A stretch of 38,003 nucleotides of DNA, taken from contig JARGPA010000009.1 of the NCBI GenBank assembly GCA_029213305.1, forward strand, positions 1-38,003, written 5' to 3'. How positions within the stretch are numbered: position 1 is the first letter of the stretch; the number at the start of each line of letters is the position of its first letter. Shown here in pieces: positions 7,034 through 16,545 of the stretch. A program made the position numbers and the translations under genes. This DNA comes from Phycisphaerales bacterium. Lineage in GTDB: Bacteria > Planctomycetota > Phycisphaerae > Phycisphaerales > UBA1924. The notes under the pieces are model-generated. The model did no database searches, was not told the origin of the DNA, and saw only the letters and a list, made by a program, of their open reading frames with translations.

Positions 7034-7819
7034 ATGCTCACAAATATGACGACAACATTTATCTCTCGACTTCGTGCAAATGACGAAGCGGCTTGGTTTG
7101 AACTCTGGGAAACCTTCGGACCTGTCATCCGAATCCAGCTTTCACGATGGGGACGAGGCCGAATTGGAGTAGAAACGGTTCGAGATCTCTCGCAAGAGAC
7201 TCTTGCAGCCCTTTCAAACTCAATTGAGAGATATGACCCTGCACGGGGCGCCCGCTTTTCAACATGGTTATTGGCAATTGCAAAGCATGTTCTTGGTGAT
7301 GAGATCGATCGTCGAATGGCGCTCAAACGCGGCGGGGGTAAGGCAAATGCACAGTTCGACGAAACTTGGATGAAAGCAGATGCAACCCAAGGGGTTGATG
7401 AGATCTATGAAACATCAATATTTTGCGCGAAAGTAGAAGCCGCGATCCGCATGGTAGAACGAGAAACCGATTTTACTGATTTCACGATCTATCGAATGCG
7501 AGTGCTTGATAACCAACCTGGTAAAGAAGTCGCATTGGCGATTGGCGTCTCTGAACCAACGATTAGTCGGCGACTTGCAAAGGTCCGTTCTGTCCTGAGA
7601 TCAAGACTCTCAGAAGTGATTGCGACATATTCGTTCACAAAGGAAGAACTTGCAGAAGCAGAACGAAATGGACTCAGTCTAAATCCCAACAGTGATAGCA
7701 GCGGGGAGGCCGGTCCCGCGGATAAGTCCGCAGATGTCATGTTCGATGACGCAATCGCGGATATCTATCACCGGCAGATGCAGTTGCGTGCTGAAGATGA
7801 GCAATCCCTTCTGGGTTAA
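7034..7819 (+). CDS. ECF-type sigma-70 family RNA polymerase sigma factor
   Basis: The 261-aa protein has a sigma region 2 (about residues 15-95) containing DLSQETLAAL and YDPARGARFSTWLLAIAK. A linker follows, then sigma region 4 (about 136-195) with a helix-turn-helix around KEVALAIGVSEPTISRRL. No region 3 is visible, so it is of the ECF type. It has a C-terminal tail of about 65 residues rich in Asp, Ser, Asn and Glu, which is longer than usual. GAGGG lies just before the ATG. The gene downstream, 40 bases away, encodes a membrane Ser/Thr kinase, and no anti-sigma factor is present. In planctomycetes ECF factors linked to Ser/Thr kinases have been described as distinct groups, so phosphorylation control is a fair inference. 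Confidence 0.92.
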   Translation: MLTNMTTTFISRLRANDEAAWFELWETFGPVIRIQLSRWGRGRIGVETVRDLSQETLAALSNSIERYDPARGARFSTWLLAIAKHVLGDEIDRRMALKRGGGKANAQFDETWMKADATQGVDEIYETSIFCAKVEAAIRMVERETDFTDFTIYRMRVLDNQPGKEVALAIGVSEPTISRRLAKVRSVLRSRLSEVIATYSFTKEELAEAERNGLSLNPNSDSSGEAGPADKSADVMFDDAIADIYHRQMQLRAEDEQSLLG

Positions 7820-7859
7820 TCATCAAAGGTGAGTAACTGATAGCAGAGGCAGCAGGATC

Positions 7860-10241
7860 ATGGTTTCAATATCCACAATCTTCGGGATCATCGCGGCTGT
7901 GTTGCTTGGAGCAGTATTGCTCGCAGCAGTCATCTTTCTCTTTTCAAAGATATTCGGGTTCACATTTGTGGTACTCCGGAATATCTTCCGATTCATAGGG
8001 GAAGAAGTCACAGACACGCTCCGCTTCGTCGGAGCAGTTCTCGCGTCAATACTCTTCGCGCCATTGGTGATCTTTAGTATCATCATTGGACGATGGTCTG
8101 CGTCGAAACATTATGCAGGCGCATTCATTGCTGAGCTTCGTTCTGCGGGTCGATGTGTCTATCGAGTCGCGATCGGAAATGTTGCTCGTCTATTCGGAGT
8201 CTCGAAAGCACTCGAAGGTGTTGAGCAACGTGTTCCTGAAATGATGGCCGCTGCTCCAACACGAGACAAACCATCCAAACGCGTCGGGATGTTTGAAGGA
8301 TACACCATCGTTGGTTCACTCAAGGGTGGAGGTTCAGGTGGTAAGCTCTACATCGCGGAACCAGATGAGATAAAGCAAGCTGTGTTTGCAAAGCGCAAGC
8401 TCGGTAAAGTTGAACAAGTCGTGATCAAGGTCTTCTCATTGAAAGACGGATCAAGCTTGCCTCAGATCGTACGTGAGAGTCGTGCGCTTGACGCTGCTCG
8501 TTCGCTTGGTTTAGTGCTCGAGCATCAAATGGCTCCAGAGCGATTTTACTATGTCATGCGTTATGTTCCAGGTGAACCGCTTTCGGTAATCACTCATCGC
8601 ATGCATGCTCTAAGCCCTGCAGAGGGACTTGATGTTGCACATATGCAATCATTAATGGGGTATGCAGAAGATCTTCTGATTGCCCTTGATACCTATCACA
8701 ACGCCGAGCTCTGGCACAAGGATGTCAAACCTGACAATATCATCATCGATGGACAAGGTGAGTCTGCAAAGGCACATCTCGTCGACTTTGGACTCATCAC
8801 TCCGATGCGTTCTGCAATGACTCTGACAACTCATGGAACTGAGTACTTCCGTGATCCTGAGCTCGTTCGACAAGCTCTTCGCGGAGTGAAGGTTCATCAA
8901 ATCGATGGATCAAAGTTTGATGTCTATGCAGCAGGTGCGGTTCTATTCTCAATGATTGAAGACTCATTCCCAGCTCACGGAGGTTTATCACAGATCACCA
9001 AGCGTTGCCCAGAGGCGTTGCGTTGGATCGTGCGTCGCTCGATGGCTGAGTATGATCGTCGATACCCGAGCGCTGCTGCAATGCTTGCAGACTTGCGAGT
9101 TGTCATCGAAGCTCAGGATCCATTTACAATCAAACCTATTGATTTACCAAGTGTTTCCCAAGGCGATGTCGCAGCTGCTCAGCGTGTTGAGAGTCAGCAT
9201 GCATCAATATATGACGAACCTGTCAGCTTTGCTGCTTCGCCTGTCCCTCCCCGCGTTGGCGCACCTAATCGTGCAAATGCAGGCGCGAGAGGTGCGCGAG
9301 TAACAAGACCAAAAGCTCATGTCACCGGTTGGTGGTCAGGGAAGTACGCTGTGGTTGGGGGAATGCCTAGAAAACCTCAACGCCCAGTCCCACAAAATAA
9401 AGCTCAGGTACAGAATGCAAGTGCAAATGTCCGTGTGCAACCACCGCGTTCACTTCGTGATATAAACGATCGGAAACCTGCAGGTGACCAAGTGCGTGAA
9501 GCACGCAAGCGTGCGCATAAAATGCGAAATAGAGCAAGCAATCGGATCAAGACGAACCGTCGTGTACGCAAGGATTACACAAACACTCCTGGCGCAGGAG
9601 TTGTCTTTGCGGGAATCTTCGGATTAGCAGTACTCTTTGGTGGCGCTGTTCTTGGTGGCGCACTCTTGTTACCTGTGTTTACTGACTCTGGATCGTATGC
9701 TTCTGCAACTCAAGCACCCGATGCACCAAAAGCGCCGATGCACAACAATGATTCTTCGCATGTATCTGTGACTGCAAACTCGCAATCGCACGATCATAAT
9801 CAACAGGTCTCGTACGAGAATATTCATAATGTCGATGCTGAGATGTTGTTCATCCCAATGTTGAGTCAACCGATTGCTCCCGAGTTGTACGCGGAAATCG
9901 AAATAGGACTCGCAGAGTTGCAATCGAAAGGCGTTGATTTAACAGGTGGACTATCCTCATCAACGGATCAGAGCAGCGAACTCGCGATTGAACTCACTGC
10001 GGAGTTGCAAAATGCGATTGGTTCGTTACCACTCGATTCTCCAGAGTTTCCTATGAAAACTCAGAAGTGGCTCGAATCCCAAAGTATTGACGGCGTGTTG
10101 ATCTTTGCAAATAAACCAGGATCTACCAACGAGCATGTGGCGCTGATGATAATGGACAACTTCCATACAAAGACGCCGATCTCCGAACGAACAGTTCATG
10201 ATCTACTTCTTGTACTCAAAGGAAACGGGTACGGCCACTAA
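7860..10241 (+). CDS. membrane-bound eukaryotic-like Ser/Thr protein kinase
   Basis: The 793-aa product starts with two hydrophobic segments (about residues 5-30 and 56-78). A Hanks-type kinase domain spans about 145-415. It has a Gly-rich loop (GGGSGG, 156-161), the VVIK lysine (190), the helix C Glu (about 206), the catalytic loop HKDVKPDN (286-293), DFG (309-311) and a GTEYFRDPE stretch in place of the usual APE region. A basic, disordered linker (about 470-575) leads to a further membrane helix (about 581-608) and an extracytoplasmic tail of about 185 residues with no known sensor domain. All catalytic residues are present, so it should be active. It lies 40 bases after the ECF sigma gene and is probably co-transcribed. 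The sigma factor is the obvious candidate substrate, but this is inference. Confidence 0.93.
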   Translation: MVSISTIFGIIAAVLLGAVLLAAVIFLFSKIFGFTFVVLRNIFRFIGEEVTDTLRFVGAVLASILFAPLVIFSIIIGRWSASKHYAGAFIAELRSAGRCVYRVAIGNVARLFGVSKALEGVEQRVPEMMAAAPTRDKPSKRVGMFEGYTIVGSLKGGGSGGKLYIAEPDEIKQAVFAKRKLGKVEQVVIKVFSLKDGSSLPQIVRESRALDAARSLGLVLEHQMAPERFYYVMRYVPGEPLSVITHRMHALSPAEGLDVAHMQSLMGYAEDLLIALDTYHNAELWHKDVKPDNIIIDGQGESAKAHLVDFGLITPMRSAMTLTTHGTEYFRDPELVRQALRGVKVHQIDGSKFDVYAAGAVLFSMIEDSFPAHGGLSQITKRCPEALRWIVRRSMAEYDRRYPSAAAMLADLRVVIEAQDPFTIKPIDLPSVSQGDVAAAQRVESQHASIYDEPVSFAASPVPPRVGAPNRANAGARGARVTRPKAHVTGWWSGKYAVVGGMPRKPQRPVPQNKAQVQNASANVRVQPPRSLRDINDRKPAGDQVREARKRAHKMRNRASNRIKTNRRVRKDYTNTPGAGVVFAGIFGLAVLFGGAVLGGALLLPVFTDSGSYASATQAPDAPKAPMHNNDSSHVSVTANSQSHDHNQQVSYENIHNVDAEMLFIPMLSQPIAPELYAEIEIGLAELQSKGVDLTGGLSSSTDQSSELAIELTAELQNAIGSLPLDSPEFPMKTQKWLESQSIDGVLIFANKPGSTNEHVALMIMDNFHTKTPISERTVHDLLLVLKGNGYGH

Positions 10242-10272
10242 TCGGTCCAGATAGAACTCGAATCATTCTTGT

Positions 10273-11325
10273 TTAACCTTGCGACACTTCGATCAATCGA
10301 TCGAGTGTCGTTTTTGCTTTGCCTGTTGCGACTGTTTCTCTTGTGAGTTGAATCCCTGTCTCAAAGTCAGTACAAACTCCTGCAACGATCAAAGCTCCCG
10401 CGGTTGTGAGCATTGCCATATCCGCAAATGGGCTCGGGATTCCATCAACAATCTCACGGATGATTTGAGCACTGTGTTCAAGACTTGTTGCTTGGAGATC
10501 TTGTAGAGTTGCGCGTTCAAGTCCAAATTTAATTGGGTCAATAATTTCTTCTCGTAACGATGTGCCTTCAACATGGAGGATACGAGTAGGCGCAGTGGTT
10601 GTCAGTTCATCGAGCCCGTCTTGTGCGTGGACAACCATTGCTCTTTGGACTCCCAGATTCGCGAGAGTTTGTGCCATGGGTTCGACAAGTGCATTGTCAT
10701 AAACTCCGATGAGTTGTCGATCTGCTCCTGCGGGGTTCGTAAGAGGACCCAATGCGTTGAAAATCGTTGGGAATCCCAATGATCGACGAGGGCCCATCGC
10801 GTGCTTCATCGCAGGGTGGTGATGGATCGCAAAGCAGAAACAGACACCGACTTTTTTCAGACACTGAGCTTGGATTTGTGTTGATGCATCAACATTGACA
10901 CCCAAAGCGATCAGAACCTCTGCAGATCCTCTCCCGGTTCGAGATCGGTTTCCATGCTTTGCGACGACAATGCGAGAGACATCAGAATCTGCAGGAGTTT
11001 CTACACTCGCCGCAATGATCGCAGCAGCCGTTGAGACATTAAAGGTCTTTGGAGCTCCTCCAGTTCCGCATGTATCAATGAGAGAGGTCCCTAGATCAAG
11101 TTCATAGTTGACAGATTCCACATGTGCTCTCATTGCGCGAGCAGCTCCAGTGAGTGTTGATGCACTCGGAGGCATTGTTTGTATCAACGAGAGTAATCCT
11201 CCGATCTGAGGATCATCAAGCTCGCCTTTGAGTAGAGCACAGAAAATTTCGTTCGATTGGGATTCATTGAGAGGCTCCTGAGAAAGGAGTTGGCTCAAAC
11301 TCTGATGTATTGTCGATGATTCCAT
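10273..11325 (-). CDS. trpD: anthranilate phosphoribosyltransferase
   Basis: TrpD transfers the phosphoribosyl group of PRPP to anthranilate, the second step of tryptophan synthesis. Key motifs are the PRPP-binding DTCGTGG, the conserved KHGNRS block, and GFPTIFNALGPLTNP. The 350 aa from the ATG at 11325 fit the family. An ATG at 11355 gives ten extra residues, and neither start has a clear ribosome site. Just before KHGNR there are about eight extra residues (ETPADSDVS) compared with typical TrpD, and the following SS-SG loop reads RTGRG. The gene stands alone, without other trp genes, and is divergent from the VWA unit. Confidence 0.94.
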   Translation of the reverse strand: MESSTIHQSLSQLLSQEPLNESQSNEIFCALLKGELDDPQIGGLLSLIQTMPPSASTLTGAARAMRAHVESVNYELDLGTSLIDTCGTGGAPKTFNVSTAAAIIAASVETPADSDVSRIVVAKHGNRSRTGRGSAEVLIALGVNVDASTQIQAQCLKKVGVCFCFAIHHHPAMKHAMGPRRSLGFPTIFNALGPLTNPAGADRQLIGVYDNALVEPMAQTLANLGVQRAMVVHAQDGLDELTTTAPTRILHVEGTSLREEIIDPIKFGLERATLQDLQATSLEHSAQIIREIVDGIPSPFADMAMLTTAGALIVAGVCTDFETGIQLTRETVATGKAKTTLDRLIEVSQG

Positions 11326-11416
11326 ACAATGAAAGGGTAGCAGGATTGTTGTCATCTCGCTTTATCTGTGAACGCAAACGCATCGTTGAGCGTAAAGAAA
11401 CTGTAGAATCACTATC

Positions 11417-13615
11417 ATGACCCATATGTCGATCAATCAAGACCAAACTCCCAAACGCGTTGCTCATCGAGCCGCAGCTGCGATGTTTCATAGATTGGTA
11501 ATAGATGAAACCGGCCGGTGTGTTGTCTGGACCCTTGCTATTGCGTTGTTGATCATTGTGGGTTCTCGAATCATCGGATGGGAATCAGCTTCTAGACTTT
11601 GGTGGGGATGGATCGTTCTCGCGATATTTGTCGCATTCGGGATAGGATTCGTCCGAGCTTTTCAACTCAGACTTAGTGACAAACAAAGCGGTGGAATCCT
11701 CGATGAGCGTCTGGGACTCAAAGGGCAAATCCGATCAGCAATTGAGTTTGAGACTCAAACTATTGATCAAGTTTCTGCAGGATTTGTTGAGCTCTCAATC
11801 GCTCAAGCAAGCAAAGCCGCTCAACATGTTGATATTCAAGATGCAATCGATACTCCAGATGCAAAAGCGTGGTGGCGGGCGGCAATTATTCTGATCCTGA
11901 TCGTTGTTGTTGGTATTTGGGTCCCATTGAGAGCACCCGGATCTGGTCCAGTTCCTTCATCCATCCCGATCGCAGCGATCGAAAGCATTGATCATGCGCA
12001 AGAACTGATTGAAGAAGTTCAATCCGTGAATGAATCGGAAGAATCACCCAAAGTACAAAGAGCGATCGAAGAGATCAATGAGCTCAAGGAGGAGCTCGCA
12101 AATGGAGTCAATGACTCCGAGCAAGCAGAAACACTCGCAGCTGCAAAGCTCGAACAACTTGCAGATGCTCTCGAAGAAGAATCTCAACAACAAGAGCAAG
12201 AAGCACGAGAAATTTCTGAACGAATTGCAGAAGCTCAGAATCGAGCACTGAACGAACCTTCAGATGAGTTAGATCAACAGGGTGCATGGGATGAGTTGGT
12301 TGATCAACTTGCAAATGAGATTCAAGATCAAGACTTCGAAGAAGCTCAACGACTGATTGAAGATATTGAGCAGCAGATGAATGGGATGGATGAGTCGCAA
12401 CGCGAAGAGTTAGAGCAACAACTCGAGGAGCTTGCAGACGCGATTGAACCTGATCAAGCTGAGATGTCTGAAGATGTGGATAAGGAAGATCAAGAATCAA
12501 CGGAGTCGAAAAAGAAAGAGCCTCCAAGTTCTGATCCTTCGTCAGACGAGCAGAGTCAATCGGAACAATCAGAGCAAACGAAAGAGAATTCTCAAGAAGA
12601 GTCACCAAAATCCAATGAGGATAATTCTCTAAATCAAGACTCTAAAGAAGAGTCGACTGATCGCGAAACTGAAGAAAACACAGGGAACCAAGAAAGCGAT
12701 CAATCGCAAGAACAATCCAAGGATGGAACTCAACAAGAGAAGAAATCAGGTCAGCAATCAAAGGACTCTGAACCCAAGGAACAATCGCAGGATGGGTCAA
12801 AAGAGCAATCTGGAGAACAAAGCAACGATTCCAACTCACAAGAATCTACTTCGGAACAAGAATCTGTTGAAGAGGATCGTGATTCGGATTCAAATGGAAA
12901 ACAACAAGAAAGAGCGGTTCGCGAAGGATCGAATGAATCGCAAGAATCTGGGGATCTGCGTGAATCTTCTCAGGATCAACAATCTGAGAATCCTTCTGAA
13001 GATCAAATTCGTTCACTAAAAGAGCGCCTCGACGAAATGGAATCAAAGAAGAATCAGTCTCAACGACGCAATGAGCAAGCTCAAGACATTCGCGACGAAG
13101 CGCAAAGACTCATCCAAGATCCACAACAACCAGAGGAGGATACCGATCAACGAGAATCCAATGGAGAATCAAATCCACAAGATATTGAAGATCTGCAATC
13201 GCGTGGAACAGGGAGTCGAGGCTCAGATAAAGAGATTTCAGAGAACACGATCAAGGATGACTTTGAATCGGATCCCGAGTATGTTCCATTCGACGCTGCG
13301 GACCAGAATGTAGATCCGTCCAACGATCCTGTTGGAAAGTGGTACGCGCCCGATGGTGATACGCAAGCTCCCCAACAATCTGGAATAGCAGCGGAACGGT
13401 TTAGACAAGCATCTAAAAAAGCTCAAAAAGCGATCGAACAACAACAAGTTCCTCGGAAATATAGAAAGGTCGTCAAAGAGGCTTTTCAACGTGTTCAAGA
13501 TCGTGCTGATTCACTAGAATCCTCGAACCAGTCGGGTTCAAAGGTCGCACCACAAGGGAAAGATGCAGTTTCAAAGAACGACAATCCGAAATCGACCAAG
13601 GAATCGGATAAGTGA
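11417..13615 (+). CDS. membrane protein with long acidic Gln/Glu/Ser-rich region
   Basis: The 732-aa product has three likely membrane helices (about residues 38-55, 62-82 and 153-170). A very long low-complexity, partly coiled-coil region rich in Glu, Gln, Ser and Asp follows (about 185-620). A conserved-looking C-terminal part contains KWYAPDG and VPRKYRKVVKEAFQRV. This arrangement resembles proteins found beside MoxR/VWA genes in planctomycetes, and broadly DUF4175-like membrane proteins, but I cannot assign a function. It overlaps the next gene by four bases (stop and GTG start share GTGA), so translation of the two is probably coupled and they likely act together at the membrane. Other frames over the repetitive region give long spurious ORFs. 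Confidence 0.85.
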   Translation: MTHMSINQDQTPKRVAHRAAAAMFHRLVIDETGRCVVWTLAIALLIIVGSRIIGWESASRLWWGWIVLAIFVAFGIGFVRAFQLRLSDKQSGGILDERLGLKGQIRSAIEFETQTIDQVSAGFVELSIAQASKAAQHVDIQDAIDTPDAKAWWRAAIILILIVVVGIWVPLRAPGSGPVPSSIPIAAIESIDHAQELIEEVQSVNESEESPKVQRAIEEINELKEELANGVNDSEQAETLAAAKLEQLADALEEESQQQEQEAREISERIAEAQNRALNEPSDELDQQGAWDELVDQLANEIQDQDFEEAQRLIEDIEQQMNGMDESQREELEQQLEELADAIEPDQAEMSEDVDKEDQESTESKKKEPPSSDPSSDEQSQSEQSEQTKENSQEESPKSNEDNSLNQDSKEESTDRETEENTGNQESDQSQEQSKDGTQQEKKSGQQSKDSEPKEQSQDGSKEQSGEQSNDSNSQESTSEQESVEEDRDSDSNGKQQERAVREGSNESQESGDLRESSQDQQSENPSEDQIRSLKERLDEMESKKNQSQRRNEQAQDIRDEAQRLIQDPQQPEEDTDQRESNGESNPQDIEDLQSRGTGSRGSDKEISENTIKDDFESDPEYVPFDAADQNVDPSNDPVGKWYAPDGDTQAPQQSGIAAERFRQASKKAQKAIEQQQVPRKYRKVVKEAFQRVQDRADSLESSNQSGSKVAPQGKDAVSKNDNPKSTKESDK

Positions 13616-16545
13616 ATATCGCGATTGATCAACCGTGGTGGCTGTTACTCTCTCTGTTTGGGCTCGTCTCAGGATTATTGAGTTGGAGATGGATGCGAGG
13701 AATTCCCGCATTGCGTCGCGCGTGTGTAATCTCGTTGAGAGTCCTGCTCTTTGTTATTCTCGGGTTGACATTGAGCAGTGTTTATTGGGTAAAGAAAGCA
13801 GACTCCATCGCAGTGATCGCGGTAGTGGATGTCTCTGAATCTGTCCAAAGCTTTGCGAGTTTTGGACAAGACGAGCTAGGCTTACCAATTAGTATTGATA
13901 CTGTGGCCCGAAGTTTTTTAGCACAAGCAAGCAAAAATCAACAACCTGAAGATCGATTCGGTTTGATCGCATTCGATCAACGCGCTCAAACGATCGCGTT
14001 ACCAACTCAATCAGAAGTTCTTGATCGTTCGTTGGATATTCAACCCGTCGAGGGGAGTGACATCGTTTCTGCGATTCGTCATGCTCGATCGCAAATGCCA
14101 CCAGATGCCAATGCAAGAGTGGTTTTAATTTCAGATGGACGAACAACGGGAAGTCGCCTAGAAGATTTTACAATTGATGTACCCGTTGATGTGGTTCCAA
14201 TTCGATACTCGATCCGTGACGAAGTCACGATTGAATCTGTAAATGTACCTGCACGCGCGACACAAGACTCGGTTGTTGATATTCGTATCGCAATGAGAAG
14301 TATTGGGGAATCATCAGGCAAGCTCTATTTGCAGTACGATGGTGAACCTGTCGATCTAAATGGAGAGAATCCAGAGTCGGCCGCAAATGTTACTCTCAAA
14401 CCAGGTCGGCAACTCTTTGAGTTCCAAGTAAAGCTTGGCCCAAAGCGGGTCCATCGATTCGATGCATGGTATCAGCCATTCGAGAGTGGGATTGATGGAG
14501 ATCAGATTCAGTATTTAGGTGATACCAGTTTACGAAACAATCAAGCGAGCGGTGTCACCATGACATCAGGGCATGGCCGGGTTCTCATTGTCGCAGATCA
14601 GAATAACGAAGGGGACTCTCAAAGTGATCAACTCATTCAAGCAATGGACAATGCTGGATGGGAAATTGATCAAGTTTTACCAACGAGTTTCCCGTCTGAT
14701 CTACTCGATATTGAGTTGTATGACTTAGTCGTTCTCGTCAATACACCTCGAGACGCAATCGATCTTGATGCAGATGAGATTCTTCATGCTTATACCACAG
14801 ACCTAGGCGGTGGCGTAATCTTTATCGGTGGCCGAGAAGCTCTCGGAGCTGGGGGATGGCAAGGCACCGAGATCGAAGAAATCCTCCCAATCAAACTTGA
14901 TGTCGCGGATGATCTGATTATGCCTCCTGTTGCAGTCGTGATGGTACTCGATTCATCAGGATCCATGCGAAACAGTGTCATGGGCTCATCTCAATCTCAA
15001 CAATCGATCGCGAATGACTCTGCTGCAGGCGCGATAGAGATGCTTGATAAGAAAGATCTCGTTGGGGTTGTTTCCTTCTCAAACTCTGCAAAGAAAGTCG
15101 TCCCGATAGGGCCGAACTCTGAACCTGAGAGTTCCCGATCTCGGATTACATCCATAACGAGTAGTGGGGGAACCAACATCGTCCCCGCTCTTGAGATGGC
15201 ACGAGAAATGCTTGTTGGAATCGAAGCAAACTCAAAGCATGTGGTACTGCTCTCAGACGGCGAATCTCAAAGTCCAGAAGCATTACCCGAACTCGCAAAG
15301 CAATTAGGAGAGCTTGGAATCAAAGTCTCAACGATCGCAGTAGGAGACGATGCAGATGAAGAGCGGATGAGACAGATCGCCGTTAGTTCTGGAGGGAAAT
15401 ATTATCGAGTACGGAATCCGAGTGTGCTTCCCCGTGTGTTTCTCAAAGCGATCCGTGTTGTGAGAACACCAATGATACGCGAAGGAGTAATTACTCCCTA
15501 TGTCCTCGAGAGTGACACCCCTGCGACAGGGTTTATTGGAGAACTACCCAATCTGGGTGGATTGGTGATGACTGATCGAATTGGTGATGATCCACGAATA
15601 TCAACACCAATTGTTTCCTCTAAGGGTGAACCTATCTTCGCGTTTCATCAGGTTGAGCTGGGTCGAGTTGCAGTTTTTACTTCCGATGTCTCAACCTGGT
15701 CGAAGCAATGGATCGAGTCCGATGTGTTTGTTCGATTTTGGACCAATGTATTCGCGTGGACAATTCGTAATGATCAGGGAGAACCTGGGGAGTTACAACT
15801 CGTTGTCAATGGATCGCAAGTCAAAGTTGAATACAACGCGATCGATCCAGATGGCGCTCCTATTGATGGACTCGATGTTGGAGTCCAACTCTTTGATCCT
15901 ACAGGACAAGAACAAAGTATAGATCTAGTACAAGTAGGGACAGGTCAATACGAAGGTATTGTGGATGGTCTCGCGACAGGTGTTCATGTCATGATCGCAA
16001 GTCCAAAAGCAGGAGAACAGTCTCTTGCACCCACAATCGCGGGATTGCAAATCAATGGCGTCGAAGAGTTCAAATACCTCAGCGCGAACCCTGACGCGAT
16101 GGTTGATCTTGCAAATCGTACAGGCGGTCGGGTGTTTGATCTGAGTGATCCGGTCTCAGCGGATTTGTTTGATCGTACTAATCTCGTTGAACGATTGTCG
16201 CTCGAACCGATCTGGACCTTGCTCTTGATCATTGCGTTCGTGCTGTTTGTTCTTGATCTCGCGGCAAGAAGAGTTGCATTTGATCGATGGATTACTCAAG
16301 CCCGCGATGAAACGCTCGCAGTTTCAAGATCAGTTCATGCAGATAAGCTCGCAACACTCAAAGCAACGAAAGAAAAAGTAAGTAATCGTAAAATGACAGA
16401 ACCTGCGATGGATCGAAGTCCTATGCGATCGAAGTCTGATCCAGGAACAACAGCGCAGGATACGGTTAAAGACCAAGTTGATGAGAGTTCGAACCCGTTA
16501 TTGGCCGCGAAACGAAGAGCGAGATCACGGATGGAAGAGGATTAA
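13612..16545 (+). CDS. double-VWA membrane protein with glutamine-amidotransferase-like domain
   Basis: The 977-aa product has two N-terminal membrane helices (about 8-24 and 33-58). A first VWA domain has the metal-site motif DVSES (residues 73-77). A beta-rich stretch follows, then a flavodoxin/GATase1-like segment (about 320-430, with GGGVIFIGGREALGAGGW). A second VWA domain has DSSGS (447-451), and a C-terminal membrane helix (about 866-885) precedes a charged tail. Both MIDAS motifs look intact, so divalent-metal-dependent protein binding is likely. Such proteins often sit with MoxR AAA+ and DUF58 genes in Bat-like clusters, but those partners are not seen here. It starts with GTG overlapping the previous stop, and its own stop shares TTAA with the miaB stop. 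Confidence 0.88.
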   Translation: MNIAIDQPWWLLLSLFGLVSGLLSWRWMRGIPALRRACVISLRVLLFVILGLTLSSVYWVKKADSIAVIAVVDVSESVQSFASFGQDELGLPISIDTVARSFLAQASKNQQPEDRFGLIAFDQRAQTIALPTQSEVLDRSLDIQPVEGSDIVSAIRHARSQMPPDANARVVLISDGRTTGSRLEDFTIDVPVDVVPIRYSIRDEVTIESVNVPARATQDSVVDIRIAMRSIGESSGKLYLQYDGEPVDLNGENPESAANVTLKPGRQLFEFQVKLGPKRVHRFDAWYQPFESGIDGDQIQYLGDTSLRNNQASGVTMTSGHGRVLIVADQNNEGDSQSDQLIQAMDNAGWEIDQVLPTSFPSDLLDIELYDLVVLVNTPRDAIDLDADEILHAYTTDLGGGVIFIGGREALGAGGWQGTEIEEILPIKLDVADDLIMPPVAVVMVLDSSGSMRNSVMGSSQSQQSIANDSAAGAIEMLDKKDLVGVVSFSNSAKKVVPIGPNSEPESSRSRITSITSSGGTNIVPALEMAREMLVGIEANSKHVVLLSDGESQSPEALPELAKQLGELGIKVSTIAVGDDADEERMRQIAVSSGGKYYRVRNPSVLPRVFLKAIRVVRTPMIREGVITPYVLESDTPATGFIGELPNLGGLVMTDRIGDDPRISTPIVSSKGEPIFAFHQVELGRVAVFTSDVSTWSKQWIESDVFVRFWTNVFAWTIRNDQGEPGELQLVVNGSQVKVEYNAIDPDGAPIDGLDVGVQLFDPTGQEQSIDLVQVGTGQYEGIVDGLATGVHVMIASPKAGEQSLAPTIAGLQINGVEEFKYLSANPDAMVDLANRTGGRVFDLSDPVSADLFDRTNLVERLSLEPIWTLLLIIAFVLFVLDLAARRVAFDRWITQARDETLAVSRSVHADKLATLKATKEKVSNRKMTEPAMDRSPMRSKSDPGTTAQDTVKDQVDESSNPLLAAKRRARSRMEED

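Noticed and set aside
6802..7326. Minus-strand ORF of 174 aa overlapping the sigma factor start
   Set aside because: It lies antisense to a clear sigma region 2, and its translation is Arg/Ser-rich without any recognisable domain.
12108..12608. Minus-strand ORF of 166 aa inside the acidic membrane protein gene
   Set aside because: The Gln/Glu/Ser-rich repeats lower stop codon frequency in other frames. The translation is Leu/Gln low complexity with no start signal.
11676..13313. Repetitive CAA/GAA-rich DNA as a possible tandem repeat array
   Set aside because: There is no fixed repeat unit. The bias follows from a coding region rich in Gln, Glu and Ser.
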